From the NCBI GenBank assembly GCA_035507915.1, contig DATJNS010000243.1, forward strand, positions 1 through 36,221: a stretch of 36,221 nt of DNA, read 5' to 3'. The stretch is from JACQAI01 sp035507915 (GTDB lineage Bacteria > Pseudomonadota > Alphaproteobacteria > Elsterales > Elsteraceae). The notes under the pieces are model-generated. The model was not told the origin of the DNA and did not search any database. It saw only the letters and a list, made by a program, of their open reading frames with translations. Position numbers and translations under genes: made by a program. This document shows positions 23,019 through 31,040 of the stretch, one piece after another (within the stretch, counting starts at the first letter, position 1; every line of letters starts with the position of its first letter).

Positions 23019-23423
23019 CTACGACAGATCGACGGCGAAGCGCTTGAGATCCTCGAGCTTGCAGTAGGCGAGCGCGTCCTGGTGGGTGGCGCGCAGCGCG
23101 ACGCGCGGCGGCTGCCCGGCCTCGAAGGCCTCCTGCCAGCGCGGCGCGCACAGGCACCAGCGGTCGCCCGGCTTCAGGCCCGGAAAGCCGAACTGCGGCA
23201 TCGGCGTCGACAGATCGTTGCCGGCCTGCTTGGAGAACGCCAGGAACTCGGCGGTCATCACCGCACACACCGTGTGGCTGCCGAAATCCTCGGCGCTGGT
23301 GTCGCAGCAGCCGTTGCGGAAGAAGCCGGTCGCGGGCGCGTCCGAGCAGGTCTCGAGCGGCCCGCCCAGCACGTTGACCGACGGGCGCCGTCGCCCCGGT
23401 CCCTCGCCCTCGCCTCGCGGCAT
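23019..23423 (-). CDS. DUF2237 family protein
   Basis: A 134-residue protein matching DUF2237. It has SVNVLGGPLETCSDAPATGFFRNGCC, then DTSAEDFGSHTVCAVMTAEFLAFSKQAGNDLSTP, and GLKPGDRWCLCAPRWQEAF. The family is marked by conserved Cys (here around residues 27, 40, 41, 54 and in WCLC) and a Trp-containing loop. Its biochemical function is unknown, and it is often a small stand-alone cytoplasmic protein. The start at ATG 23423 is chosen because GGGGGA lies about 6 nt upstream and the family-typical N-terminus begins there; the longer open frame is antisense to the cupin gene. It diverges from the cupin gene, sharing 133 bp, and is separated from the fluoride operon promoter by about 45 bp. Confidence 0.85.
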   Translation of the reverse strand: MPRGEGEGPGRRRPSVNVLGGPLETCSDAPATGFFRNGCCDTSAEDFGSHTVCAVMTAEFLAFSKQAGNDLSTPMPQFGFPGLKPGDRWCLCAPRWQEAFEAGQPPRVALRATHQDALAYCKLEDLKRFAVDLS

Positions 23424-23556
23424 GCCGTCCCCCTTCGCGAATCCGTCGCGGCGGAGTCTACGCCCATGCGACCGCGCCGCCAAAGCCCCCTGGCCCGGCG
23501 CGCTTGACGCGGCACGCGGCGGGTCGCCCAATGGCCCATCCGCCTGGGAGGCCATC

Positions 23557-24075
23557 ATGCCGGACGCCGCCGTCGAGACGCCGAACGAAACCCTCGAGCA
23601 GAAGATGCGCCGCCACACGGCGACCTTCGCGAGCCGGCGCGAGGACTGGGACGTGTTCGGCTTCGAGACCAAGAAGGACAAGAAGTACGCGCGCGCCCAG
23701 CGACGCTATGTCGGCGCCAGCGGCTCGGTCGGGCACCAGGACACGCACGCCGTCCCAGCGACCTGCCACACGCTCAGCATCATGATGGTGCCGCCCCACC
23801 ACGAGCAGCCGATGCACGGCCACGAGACCGACGAGATCTTCTTCGTGCTCGAGGGCGAGTGCACCGTGGTGTGGGAGAAGGACGGCGAGCGCGCCGAGGC
23901 CAAGCTCGGCAAGTGGGACATGATCTCGAGCCCGCCGACCGCCAACCACTGCATCATCAACCACACCGACCAACCGTGCTGGTTCCAGGTGATGCTCGGC
24001 CGGCCCAAGCCCAACCGCCCGAGCTACACCGACCCCGAGCTGCGCCGCCTGCAGGACGAGACCGTCACGCGCTGA
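23557..24075 (+). CDS. Cupin-domain protein
   Basis: A 172-residue single-domain cupin. Motif 1 is PPHHEQPMHGHETDEIFFVLEGECTVVWE (about residues 82-110) with a His cluster and Glu as candidate metal ligands. Motif 2 is the segment around WDMISSPPTANHCIINHTDQPCWFQVMLG (about 128-157) with a second His. Cupins of this size are dioxygenases, isomerases or sugar/metal-binding proteins, and the substrate cannot be told here. The N-terminal 40 residues are charged and helical (LEQKMRRHTATFASRREDWD). TGGGAG (23545-23550) with 6-nt spacing supports ATG 23557. It is divergent from DUF2237 and convergent with the phosphatase gene 18 bp away. Confidence 0.85.
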   Translation: MPDAAVETPNETLEQKMRRHTATFASRREDWDVFGFETKKDKKYARAQRRYVGASGSVGHQDTHAVPATCHTLSIMMVPPHHEQPMHGHETDEIFFVLEGECTVVWEKDGERAEAKLGKWDMISSPPTANHCIINHTDQPCWFQVMLGRPKPNRPSYTDPELRRLQDETVTR

Positions 24076-24093
24076 GCGCGACGGCGCAACGCC

Positions 24094-24645
24094 TCACTCG
24101 ATCACGGTGGTGATCCAGCCGGGCACCGCGTCGCTCGGCGGATCGTGGCGCACCGGCTGGCAGTTCTCGAGAAAGGTGCGCTCGAGCCGGGCGTGACGCT
24201 GGACCGCCCAATAGATGCCGGCATGGGCCACGATCAGGACCGGCCCCGGATGGGCGAGCGCCTGGTTGATGCCGGCGAGCGCGCGCGCCATGAACCCCTC
24301 GAAGGTTTCGGCGCCCTCGATGACGCCGCCGCGCCGCCAGGCCTTGAACCAATCGCCGCGCGGCTGGCCCTCGACGACGCCGTAGCCGCACTCCTTCAGG
24401 TCGTCGATGACGACCAAGGGCCGCTGCAGGGTCTGATTGACGATCTCGGCGGTGGCGCGCGCGCGCGCCAGCGGGCTCGCGCAGATGGTGCCGATCTCGC
24501 AGCCCGCCAGGGGCACGCGCGCGGCGTGCGCCTGCGCGACGCCGGTGGTGTTGAGCGGAATGTCGTTGTGGCCTTGGGCGCGGTGCTCGCGGTTCCAGTC
24601 GGTCTCGCCGTGGCGCAGGTAAATGAAGGTCTTGGCGAGCAGCAT
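24094..24645 (-). CDS. Histidine phosphatase family (PhoE/GpmB-like) protein
   Basis: A 183-residue protein of the branch-1 histidine phosphatase superfamily. The catalytic phosphohistidine motif is LRHGETDWN near residue 10. The second conserved Arg is in CASPLARARATAEIV, the general-acid Glu region is ECGYGVVEG, and the partner His is in VAHAGIYW. Members remove phosphate from small phosphoesters or interconvert phosphoglycerates. The ATG at 24645 gives the family-typical start; an upstream in-frame extension to 24726 would run across the divergent regulator promoter and is rejected. It is divergent from the DeoR regulator, with only 67 bp between start codons, and converges with the cupin gene. 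Confidence 0.87.
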   Translation of the reverse strand: MLLAKTFIYLRHGETDWNREHRAQGHNDIPLNTTGVAQAHAARVPLAGCEIGTICASPLARARATAEIVNQTLQRPLVVIDDLKECGYGVVEGQPRGDWFKAWRRGGVIEGAETFEGFMARALAGINQALAHPGPVLIVAHAGIYWAVQRHARLERTFLENCQPVRHDPPSDAVPGWITTVIE

Positions 24646-24666
24646 CCGGCGACCCACTTCCCAAAC

Positions 24667-24690
24667 TGTGGAAGTTCTTGCATTTTTATG
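24667..24690 (+). promoter_or_regulatory. Putative operator upstream of the DeoR regulator
   Basis: TGTGGAAGTTCTTGCATTTT (24667-24686, continuing TATG to 24690) shares the pattern TGTGG-N-A-N-TT-N3-GCATTTT with a site on the other strand at the far end of the regulator gene (25528-25507). It lies in the 67-bp AT-rich gap between divergent genes. Autoregulation by the DeoR protein is inferred. Confidence 0.5.
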
Positions 24691-24712
24691 CCGGACTTTC
24701 CAAGCGGTTTCC

Positions 24713-25510
24713 ATGGCCAAACGCAAGCAGGCGCGCCATCACCAGATCATCGCCGAGCTCGCCGCCAACCCGGTCGTGCGGATCTCGAGCCTGGCGACCC
24801 AGCTCGGCGTGTCGGCCGAGACGGTGCGGCGCGACATCGACGAGCTGACCCGGCGCGGCGTGGTCGAGCGCACCTACGGCGGCGCCGCGGTGCGCCCGGT
24901 CGCCGTGCAGCCCGCGGTGCTCGATCGCGACCGCTTGTCGGTCGCCGAGCGCGCGCGCATCGGCCGCCACGCCGCCGGGCTGGTGCGCGCGGGCGACGTC
25001 GTGATGATCGACTCGGGCTCGACCACGACGCAGCTCGCGCGCGCGCTCGGGGCGCGCCCGATCGCGCTCACCGTTCTGACCAACAACATCGATATCGCCG
25101 CGGCTTGTGCGCACAATCCCGACTGCCGCGTGATCCTCGCGCCGGGTGATTTCGACGCCCGCGAGCGCGGCCTCTACGGCGCCGAGACGACGGGCTTCCT
25201 GCGCCGCTTCCACGCCGACCTCGCGTTCATCGGCGCCAGCGGGCTGACCGTCGACGGCCCGACCGAGGTCGAGACGCGCGCGGTCTGGGTCAAGCGCGAG
25301 ATGCTCGAGCGTGCCGCCATGACGCGGCTCCTGGTCGACTCGACCAAGTTCGGCGGCCGCCATCTCGAGATCGTGTGCCCCCTCGAGCGTCTCGGCGGCA
25401 TCGTCACGGACCGCGCCCCGGAGGGCGCCCTCGGGGCCGCGGTCCGGCGCGCCAGGATCGATCTCGAGGTAGCCTCGGACGAGACAAATTTGATTGACCT
25501 TCCACAATAA
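24713..25510 (+). CDS. DeoR/GlpR-family transcriptional regulator
   Basis: A 265-residue repressor. Residues 1-60 form a winged helix-turn-helix with the DeoR signature (RHHQIIAELAANPVVRISSL and then ATQLGVSAETVRRDIDELTRRG, including the invariant V-R-R-D). Residues about 75-240 form the sugar-phosphate sensor domain, with MIDSGSTTTQLARAL, TNNIDIAAAC, FIGASGLTVDGPTEVE and VDSTKFG motifs. DeoR-type sensors bind phosphorylated sugars or glycerol-3-phosphate. The next two genes include glpD, so a GlpR-type role repressing G3P use is likely. ATG 24713 is the start that gives the canonical N-terminus, though no strong ribosome site is visible. The stop at 25510 leads straight into an AT-rich promoter/operator region. 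No gene symbol is given because the ligand is not certain. Confidence 0.85.
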   Translation: MAKRKQARHHQIIAELAANPVVRISSLATQLGVSAETVRRDIDELTRRGVVERTYGGAAVRPVAVQPAVLDRDRLSVAERARIGRHAAGLVRAGDVVMIDSGSTTTQLARALGARPIALTVLTNNIDIAAACAHNPDCRVILAPGDFDARERGLYGAETTGFLRRFHADLAFIGASGLTVDGPTEVETRAVWVKREMLERAAMTRLLVDSTKFGGRHLEIVCPLERLGGIVTDRAPEGALGAAVRRARIDLEVASDETNLIDLPQ

Positions 25511-25529
25511 AATGCGTAAAGTACCACAA
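25494..25529 (+). promoter_or_regulatory. Promoter with overlapping operator for the HAD-glpD genes
   Basis: TTGACC (25494-25499), 17 bp, TAAAGT (25517-25522) forms a good sigma-70 promoter. It is covered by two direct CCACAA repeats (25502-25507 and 25524-25529), 22 bp or two helical turns apart. The minus-strand reading of this stretch resembles the site at 24667-24690. DeoR/GlpR repression of the downstream HAD and glpD genes is inferred. Confidence 0.55.
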
Positions 25530-25565
25530 AATTGATCAACCGCCCGTCTCCCGCGGAGATTTCCC

Positions 25566-26426
25566 ATGTCGAGCGCCTCCCAGCGCCCGAGCGACGACGC
25601 CAAGCCGGCCGCGCTGCGCCCGCTCGCCGAGCTCGGGCCCGAGGCGGTCCAGGCGATCCGCTACGTGCTGCTCGACATCGACGACACGCTGACCACCGAC
25701 GGCCATCTCGAGGCCGCCGCCTATGGCGCGCTCGAACGGCTGCAGCGCGCCGGGCTCTACACCATCCCGGTGACCGGCCGGCCGGCCGGCTGGTGCGATC
25801 ACATCGCGCGCATGTGGCCGGTCGCCGCCGTGGTCGGCGAGAACGGCGCCTTCTGGTTCCGCTACGACCGCACGCGTCGGCGGCTGCGCCAGCAGTTCTG
25901 GAGCCCCCCCGAGGAGCGCAGCGCAGCGCGCGCCCGCCTCGTCGAGCTCGAGCGCGACATCCTGGCCGCGGTGCCCGGCAGCGCGCTCGCCTCCGACCAG
26001 CCCTATCGCGTCGCCGATCTCGCGATCGACGTGCGCGAGGACGTGTCGCCCCTGTCGGACTCCGCGATCGACCGCATCGTCGCGATGTTCCACGCGGCGG
26101 GCGCCCAGGCCAAGGTCAGCTCGATCCACGTCAACGGCTGGTTCGGCAGCTACGACAAGCTGTCGATGACCCGGCGCCTGCTCGAGCGCGAGTTCGGCTG
26201 CGGCCCCGACGCCCAGCGCAAGCACATGACCTTCATCGGCGACTCGCCGAACGATCAGCCGATGTTCGCCTATTTCCCGTTGTCGGTCGGCGTCGCCAAT
26301 GTGCGCGCCTGGCTCGATCGCCTGACGACGCCGCCCGCCTACGTGACGACCCGCGCGGCCGGTGCCGGGTTCGTCGAGTTCGTCGATCATCTGCTGCGCC
26401 GGCCGCCCCGCCCCGGCGGCGCCTGA
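25566..26426 (+). CDS. HAD-superfamily (IIB-like) phosphatase
   Basis: A 286-residue haloacid-dehalogenase phosphatase. Motif I is YVLLDIDDTLTTD with nucleophile Asp37 and acid Asp39, motif II is VTGRPAGW (Thr70), motif III is the Lys in GSYDKLS (about Lys198), and motif IV is FIGDSPNDQPMF with the metal-binding acidic residues. A cap domain of about 110 residues between motifs II and III places it with the C2-cap / subclass IIB sugar-phosphatase type (trehalose-phosphate- or MPGP-like). It would remove phosphate from a small phosphoester, perhaps a glycerol- or sugar-phosphate given the glpD neighbour. It is 1 nt upstream of glpD and downstream of the DeoR gene promoter/operator, so it forms an operon with glpD. 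Confidence 0.85.
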   Translation: MSSASQRPSDDAKPAALRPLAELGPEAVQAIRYVLLDIDDTLTTDGHLEAAAYGALERLQRAGLYTIPVTGRPAGWCDHIARMWPVAAVVGENGAFWFRYDRTRRRLRQQFWSPPEERSAARARLVELERDILAAVPGSALASDQPYRVADLAIDVREDVSPLSDSAIDRIVAMFHAAGAQAKVSSIHVNGWFGSYDKLSMTRRLLEREFGCGPDAQRKHMTFIGDSPNDQPMFAYFPLSVGVANVRAWLDRLTTPPAYVTTRAAGAGFVEFVDHLLRRPPRPGGA

Positions 26427-26427
26427 C

Positions 26428-27954
26428 ATGAGCGGCTACGACCTCCTGATCGTCGGCGGCGGCATCAACGGCGCGGGCATCGCGCGCGACGCCGCCGGCC
26501 GCGGCCTCAGCGTGCTGCTCGCCGAGCAGGGCGATCTCGCGGGCGCGACCTCGTCGGCGTCCTCCAAGCTGATCCACGGCGGCTTGCGCTATCTCGAGCA
26601 ATACGAGTTTCGCCTGGTGCGCGAGGCGCTGGCCGAACGCGAGGTGCTGCTCGCCACCTGCGGCCACATCATCCGGCCGATGCGCTTCGTGCTGCCGCAC
26701 GACGCGACGAGCCGGCCGCGCTGGCTGATCCGCCTCGGCTTGTTCCTCTACGACCATCTGGGCGGCCGTCGCACCCTGCCGGCGACCGAGCGCATCCGGC
26801 TGCGCGCGCATCGCTACGGCGCGCCGCTCAAGGAGACGCTGGTCGACGGCTTCGCCTATGCCGACTGCTGGGTCGACGATGCCCGCCTGGTCGTGCTCAA
26901 CGCGCGCGCCGCCGCGGCGTTGGGCGCGCAGATCGAGACGCGTACCCGCGTGACCCGCGCACGACGCGACGGCAACGGCTGGGTCGCGACCCTGCACGAT
27001 CGCGCGACCGGCGCCGAGCGTGAGATGCACGCTCGCGTGCTGATCAACGCCGCCGGTCCCTGGGTCGGCGACATGCTGGCGCGCACCAAGGGCGTTGCAA
27101 CGCAGCGCCATCTGCGCCTGGTCAAAGGCAGCCATATCGTGGTCGAGCGGCTGCACGACGGCGACCAGGCCTACATTCTGCAGAACGCCGATCGCCGCAT
27201 CGTCTTCGTGATCCCGTTCCAGGAGCGCTTCAGCCTGATCGGCACCACGGACGTGCCGTTCGACGGCGACCCCGCCGAGGTCGCGATCGCATCCGACGAG
27301 ATCGACTACCTGTGCACGGCAGTGTCGCGCTGGTTCGCCAAGCCGGTGACGCCGGACGACGTGGTGTGGCGCTACGCCGGCGTGCGGCCGCTCTACGACG
27401 ATCACGCCGCCAGCGCGTCGACCGTGACGCGCGACTACGTGCTCGACCTCGATGCGCCCGCGGGACAGGCCCCGCTGCTCTCGGTGTTCGGCGGCAAGAT
27501 CACGACCTTCCGGCGCCTCGCCGAGCACGCGCTCGACAAGCTCAAGCCGTACTTCTCCAAGGCCGGCCCGGCTTGGACGCGCGACGCCGTGCTGCCGGGC
27601 GCCGACCTGCCGGGCGGCAGCCTCGAGCATTTCACCGCGCGGCTGGGCGAGCGCTATCCCTGGCTGGCGGTCGATCTCAAGCGCCGGTTGGCGCGCAGCT
27701 ACGGCACCGACGCGCTCGACGTCCTGGGCAACGCGGCGCGGCCGGCGGATCTCGGGCTGGAGTTCGGCGGCGGCTTGACCGCGCGCGAGGTCGACTGGCT
27801 GATCGCGCGCGAGTGGGCGCGCGAAATCGACGACATCCTGTGGCGCCGCACCAAGCTCGGCCTGGCGATCGACGCCGCCGGCACGGAGCGCCTGCGCGGC
27901 TATCTGGCGGCCAAGCTGTCGATGACGACCCCGGCGCTGCGCTCGACCGCGTGA
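26428..27954 (+). CDS. glpD: Glycerol-3-phosphate dehydrogenase (aerobic, FAD)
   Basis: A 508-residue flavoprotein. The FAD site is LLIVGGGINGAGIARDAAGRG at residue 6, followed by the GlpD substrate/FAD segment ATSSASSKLIHGGLRYLEQYEF. LINAAGPWVGDML, the FVIPFQERFSLIGTTD segment and the C-terminal helical cap all match the GlpD family. It oxidises sn-glycerol-3-phosphate to dihydroxyacetone phosphate, passing electrons to ubiquinone at the inner membrane. The length is as expected. It is the last gene after the DeoR regulator and HAD phosphatase and starts one base after the phosphatase stop. No glpK or glycerol transporter is in the window. Control by the neighbouring regulator through the operator at 25494-25529 is inferred. 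Confidence 0.95.
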   Translation: MSGYDLLIVGGGINGAGIARDAAGRGLSVLLAEQGDLAGATSSASSKLIHGGLRYLEQYEFRLVREALAEREVLLATCGHIIRPMRFVLPHDATSRPRWLIRLGLFLYDHLGGRRTLPATERIRLRAHRYGAPLKETLVDGFAYADCWVDDARLVVLNARAAAALGAQIETRTRVTRARRDGNGWVATLHDRATGAEREMHARVLINAAGPWVGDMLARTKGVATQRHLRLVKGSHIVVERLHDGDQAYILQNADRRIVFVIPFQERFSLIGTTDVPFDGDPAEVAIASDEIDYLCTAVSRWFAKPVTPDDVVWRYAGVRPLYDDHAASASTVTRDYVLDLDAPAGQAPLLSVFGGKITTFRRLAEHALDKLKPYFSKAGPAWTRDAVLPGADLPGGSLEHFTARLGERYPWLAVDLKRRLARSYGTDALDVLGNAARPADLGLEFGGGLTAREVDWLIAREWAREIDDILWRRTKLGLAIDAAGTERLRGYLAAKLSMTTPALRSTA

Positions 27955-28059
27955 GCGGGTTTCCGCTAGTTTCGACGACAACGCCTGCTTCGGGCCGCCC
28001 GCGCGTGAAATAGACCGATGGGCCCGATCGTCATCGCAAGCCGTGCCGCGGGAGGAACC

Positions 28060-28254
28060 ATGAGACTGCTGTCCCTGCTGTGCCTGTGCCTCGTGTTGTT
28101 GGGTTTGGCCGGCTGCTCGAACCTCAGCTACGTCTCGCCCAACGACCCGCAATACGCGCGCTCGGGCGCGCCGCGCGCGGGCGAGCCCCCGATCGATCCG
28201 AACAACAGCTACGGCCGCATCCAGGGGCCCGACGGCCGCGGCGGCCCCGACTGA
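28060..28254 (+). CDS. Small predicted lipoprotein
   Basis: A 64-residue protein with a clear lipoprotein signal: MRLLSLLCLCLVLLGLAGC, lipobox LAGC with Cys19, followed by a short hydrophilic tail rich in Pro/Asn/Gly (SPNDPQYARSGAPRAGEPPI, then NNSYGRIQGPDGRGGPD). GGAGG (28051-28055), 4 nt before the ATG, supports this start over an in-frame ATG at 28018. There is no known family. Tiny lipoproteins of this form are common in the proteobacterial outer membrane or periplasm. It follows glpD on the same strand after about 100 bp with no gene in between. It converges with the tandem secreted proteins, with a hairpin in the gap. Confidence 0.75.
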   Translation: MRLLSLLCLCLVLLGLAGCSNLSYVSPNDPQYARSGAPRAGEPPIDPNNSYGRIQGPDGRGGPD

Positions 28255-28291
28255 GCCGATCGCTGCGCACGGGACCCGCGCGCCGACAGCG

Positions 28292-28312
28292 GCGGCGAGA
28301 CCTGATCGCCGC
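28292..28312. terminator. Possible bidirectional hairpin between convergent genes
   Basis: GCGGCGA (28292-28298) and TCGCCGC (28306-28312) form a perfect 7-bp stem with a 7-nt loop, in the 64-bp gap between the convergent lipoprotein and Sel1-like genes. There is no T-run on either strand, so the call is tentative. Confidence 0.35.
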
Positions 28313-28318
28313 TCGCCC

Positions 28319-29644
28319 TCAACTGCAGCCGCGGTCGAAGCGCGTTTTGTAGGCCGCGTTGATCTCGATCGGATCGAGCTTGAGCGCCTCCATCACCTGA
28401 ATGCCGTTGTTCAAGAACTCACAGAAGCCACGCTTGTCGACGCCTGTGTTCAGGTTCTTGATTTCGGTCATGCGTTGCTCCGCCTTCGCCGCATCTGCGG
28501 TTGCGTTGCGCTCGCGGGCCGCTTCGAGCTGGTGCTCGGCTTCCTCATAGTCGATCCTCCGCCGCCTGCGAATGTCGGCGGAGGTCAAATTGAGAACGAT
28601 GTGCGCCGGCCCGCGCTGATCGAAATTCTCGGCATACCCCAGATAGAGCTCCTTGGTCGCGGGATCGCGAAAGATGTCTCCTGGGGCCAACGCGCCGCCG
28701 CGCTTGTCGTAAGGTTCGCGCGGCTCGTAGCGGATGTCCAGCACTGCCCTCGCCTCTTTGGCAAGCGCCGGCGGCAGGCTTTCAGCCATGTCGATCGCCT
28801 GTTTCATGACGGCCGCAAAGCGGCGGCCGTCATCGGTCGCGGGAAAGCGAATCGTGCGCCCCTTGTAGCTCTGCGTCTCGACGGCGACGACGATCGGCAT
28901 GAGTTGCTTGTGGATGGCATAGACCGCGGCGCCGATCAGGACTTTGCCGCCGTCGTCCATCGAGTCCATGGCGGTCTGCTCGTTGATCACGAGCTCCGGC
29001 AGATTGTCGCGGGTATCGATGACGATCAGGGGGCTCGTGCCATCGACGAAGCGCAGGCCGTAGAGCGACTTCAGATAAATGAGGTACCGCGGACTTTTGG
29101 TCCGAACGCCTTCCAAGGCATGAACCAGCCAGTCGCGACGCTGCGGCTGGGCCACGCTCGGCGTTCCCGGGCGGAGCACGTGATTGACCAGCAGCCGCGC
29201 GTCGTAGCCAGGTGTCCCGTCGGATCGCTTGGTTCGGGGGTCGACCGCGAGGCAGGCACCGAGCGTCGGCTTCCAACCATTCGGTTTTGCTTGCGCGCGT
29301 TGCGCGGCGCTCAGGCGCGGGTCGAGTGCGGCGAGCGCGGCTTTGGCGCCGGGCGTGTCGACGTCGGCAGCAAGCGCGGTCCAGCGATAGGCCGCGACCG
29401 GGTCCGCCGGGGCGCCCTCGCCGGCAGCGGTCAGCTGGCCGAGCCGCAGCTGCGCCGGCCCCAGCCCCTGCTCGGCCAACGGCCGGAACTGCGCGACCGC
29501 CGCCGCGAAATCCTTGCGGGCGTAAGCGGCTTCCGCCTGACGGTAGGCGTCGATGAAACCGTTCGGCGGGCAATCTTGCGCGGCCGCCGTCGATGCGAAT
29601 CCTGCCAGAAGCGCCATGGCCGCAAAGCAGAGCGATCGCCTCAT
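28319..29644 (-). CDS. Secreted Sel1-repeat-like protein (tandem paralogue, downstream copy)
   Basis: A 441-residue protein with signal peptide MRRSLCFAAMALLAGFASTA (cut before QDC). Residues about 35-100 contain Sel1/TPR-like helices (DFAAAVAQFRPLAEQGLGPAQ, RLGQLTAAGEGAPADPVAAYR). The large C-terminal domain (about 110-440) includes YLIYLKSLYGLRFVDG, SPLIVIDTR, SYKGRTIRFPATDDGRRFA and a charged helix near residue 385 (RIDYEEAEHQLEAARERNAT). I do not recognise that domain. It shares the signal, repeat and several core motifs with the gene upstream, so they are paralogues. The start ATG at 29644 overlaps the upstream stop in an ATGA (29644-29641), indicating translational coupling; a TTG at 29653 is an alternative. 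Function is unknown, and a periplasmic location is likely. Confidence 0.8.
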   Translation of the reverse strand: MRRSLCFAAMALLAGFASTAAAQDCPPNGFIDAYRQAEAAYARKDFAAAVAQFRPLAEQGLGPAQLRLGQLTAAGEGAPADPVAAYRWTALAADVDTPGAKAALAALDPRLSAAQRAQAKPNGWKPTLGACLAVDPRTKRSDGTPGYDARLLVNHVLRPGTPSVAQPQRRDWLVHALEGVRTKSPRYLIYLKSLYGLRFVDGTSPLIVIDTRDNLPELVINEQTAMDSMDDGGKVLIGAAVYAIHKQLMPIVVAVETQSYKGRTIRFPATDDGRRFAAVMKQAIDMAESLPPALAKEARAVLDIRYEPREPYDKRGGALAPGDIFRDPATKELYLGYAENFDQRGPAHIVLNLTSADIRRRRRIDYEEAEHQLEAARERNATADAAKAEQRMTEIKNLNTGVDKRGFCEFLNNGIQVMEALKLDPIEINAAYKTRFDRGCS

Positions 29645-30891
29645 CGCGCGCAACCGTTCTGACTCATGCCCGTGTACGCGCCGGTCACCCTATCGTATGG
29701 AAAGCGCAAGGCTTCCATCGTGTGGACCACCGCTCTCACCCGCTCGCATTCGTCTTGCCGATAGCCGGCTGGATCGGCGCGGATCGTCGTGTGGACATGC
29801 GCCGCGTCGCGGCGCGCGTAGACGCCGCCAGCCACGAGATTGAGGGTGAGCTCCCGCGGCTGGCGGAGTTCGATGCCGCGCGGATACGCCATGTAGCCCT
29901 TGCCGCTCGCGTCGTGCCGCCATTCGCCGGTGAAGATTGCGCCGCCCCGCCGGTCGTAGTCTTCGGTCGGCTCGTAACGCAGATCGGCGGTTCCGCGCGC
30001 CAGGGCGGCAAGGTCCGGCGGCAGTGTCTCCGCAAGGTCGATCGCCCGCTTGATGAGCTCGAGGAAGCGCCGGCCTTCTTCGGTCTTCAGTGTCCTGATC
30101 GTGCGGCCGCGATAAGCTACCTCCTCCATCGTGGTCGACGGCGGCACCAGCAGATTGTGGATCGCCACTGTCGCGACGCGGGCGAGCTCGTTGGCCTTGT
30201 CCGGCGAGACCGTGTCGATGAACATGTCGTTGATCAGCAGCACAGGCCCGCCGTCGGCGCGCCTCTGGATCACGGCGAGCGGGCCGCCGGTCGCGAATCC
30301 GACGCCGTCGAGCGACTTCAAATAGATCAGGAACCGCGGCTCCTTCGTGCGAATGATCTCGAGGGTGCGAGCGAGCCATTCGAGCTGACGCGGCGTCGGC
30401 CCGCCGGTCCCCGGAACAACCAAAAGTCGGTTGACGATCGCCGCGAAATTGTAGCGCGGCACGCCCTCGCCGCGCTTGACCGTCGGATCGACCGACAGGC
30501 AAGGGCCGAGCTGCGGCTGCCAAGTCCCTTGCACCGCCGCCCGCTCGTTGGGGGGCAGGCGCTGCTCGAGCGCCTGAAGCTGATCCTGAGCGCCGGGCAC
30601 GTCGATCTCGGCGGCGCGCTGGGTCCAGCGGACCGCCTCCACGGGATTCGCGGCCGTGCCGCTGCCGTCCGCCAACAATTGGCCGAGCCAACGCTGCGCC
30701 GGGCCGAGGCCTTGCTCGGCCAAGGGGCGAAACTGCGCCAGGGCTGCGCTGAAATCCTTGTGCGCGGCCGCCGCTTCACCAGCGCGATAGGCCTGGATGA
30801 AGCTGGCGGGAGAGCAATCCTGCGCGCTCGCCGCGGTCCCCCACAGCAACAAAAACGCCGCGATTCCGCCGAGCCTCTGGGCACGCATCAT
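29641..30891 (-). CDS. Secreted Sel1-repeat-like protein (tandem paralogue, upstream copy)
   Basis: A 416-residue protein with signal peptide MMRAQRLGGIAAFLLLWGTA (cut before QDC). A Sel1-like segment (DFSAALAQFRPLAEQGLGPAQ, WLGQLLADGSGTAANPVEAVR) is nearly identical to the downstream copy. Later shared motifs are FLIYLKSLDGVGFATGG, YRGRTIRTLKTEEGRRFLELI, ADLRYEPTEDYDRRGGAIF and a C-terminal Cys. The C-terminal 70 residues differ from the paralogue. The ATG at 30891 (with a second at 30888) gives the signal peptide; an open frame running to 31107 is not supported. There is no Shine-Dalgarno before it, and a TATAAA lies only 4 bases upstream of the start, so the transcript may be leaderless. 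This is uncertain. Function is unknown; it is co-transcribed with its paralogue. Confidence 0.8.
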   Translation of the reverse strand: MMRAQRLGGIAAFLLLWGTAASAQDCSPASFIQAYRAGEAAAAHKDFSAALAQFRPLAEQGLGPAQRWLGQLLADGSGTAANPVEAVRWTQRAAEIDVPGAQDQLQALEQRLPPNERAAVQGTWQPQLGPCLSVDPTVKRGEGVPRYNFAAIVNRLLVVPGTGGPTPRQLEWLARTLEIIRTKEPRFLIYLKSLDGVGFATGGPLAVIQRRADGGPVLLINDMFIDTVSPDKANELARVATVAIHNLLVPPSTTMEEVAYRGRTIRTLKTEEGRRFLELIKRAIDLAETLPPDLAALARGTADLRYEPTEDYDRRGGAIFTGEWRHDASGKGYMAYPRGIELRQPRELTLNLVAGGVYARRDAAHVHTTIRADPAGYRQDECERVRAVVHTMEALRFPYDRVTGAYTGMSQNGCAR

Positions 30892-31040
30892 GGATTTATA
30901 CTGAATCCGAGCAACATCGGAAATCATTACAGCTGGCACGTGCGAAGGCCACGGCGCCCAATGCACTGCGTCGCCATTCGCGATGCCGAGATACCGTCCG
31001 GACTTCCTGGCGGCGTGAAGCGCCGCTCTCGGGCGGCGAG

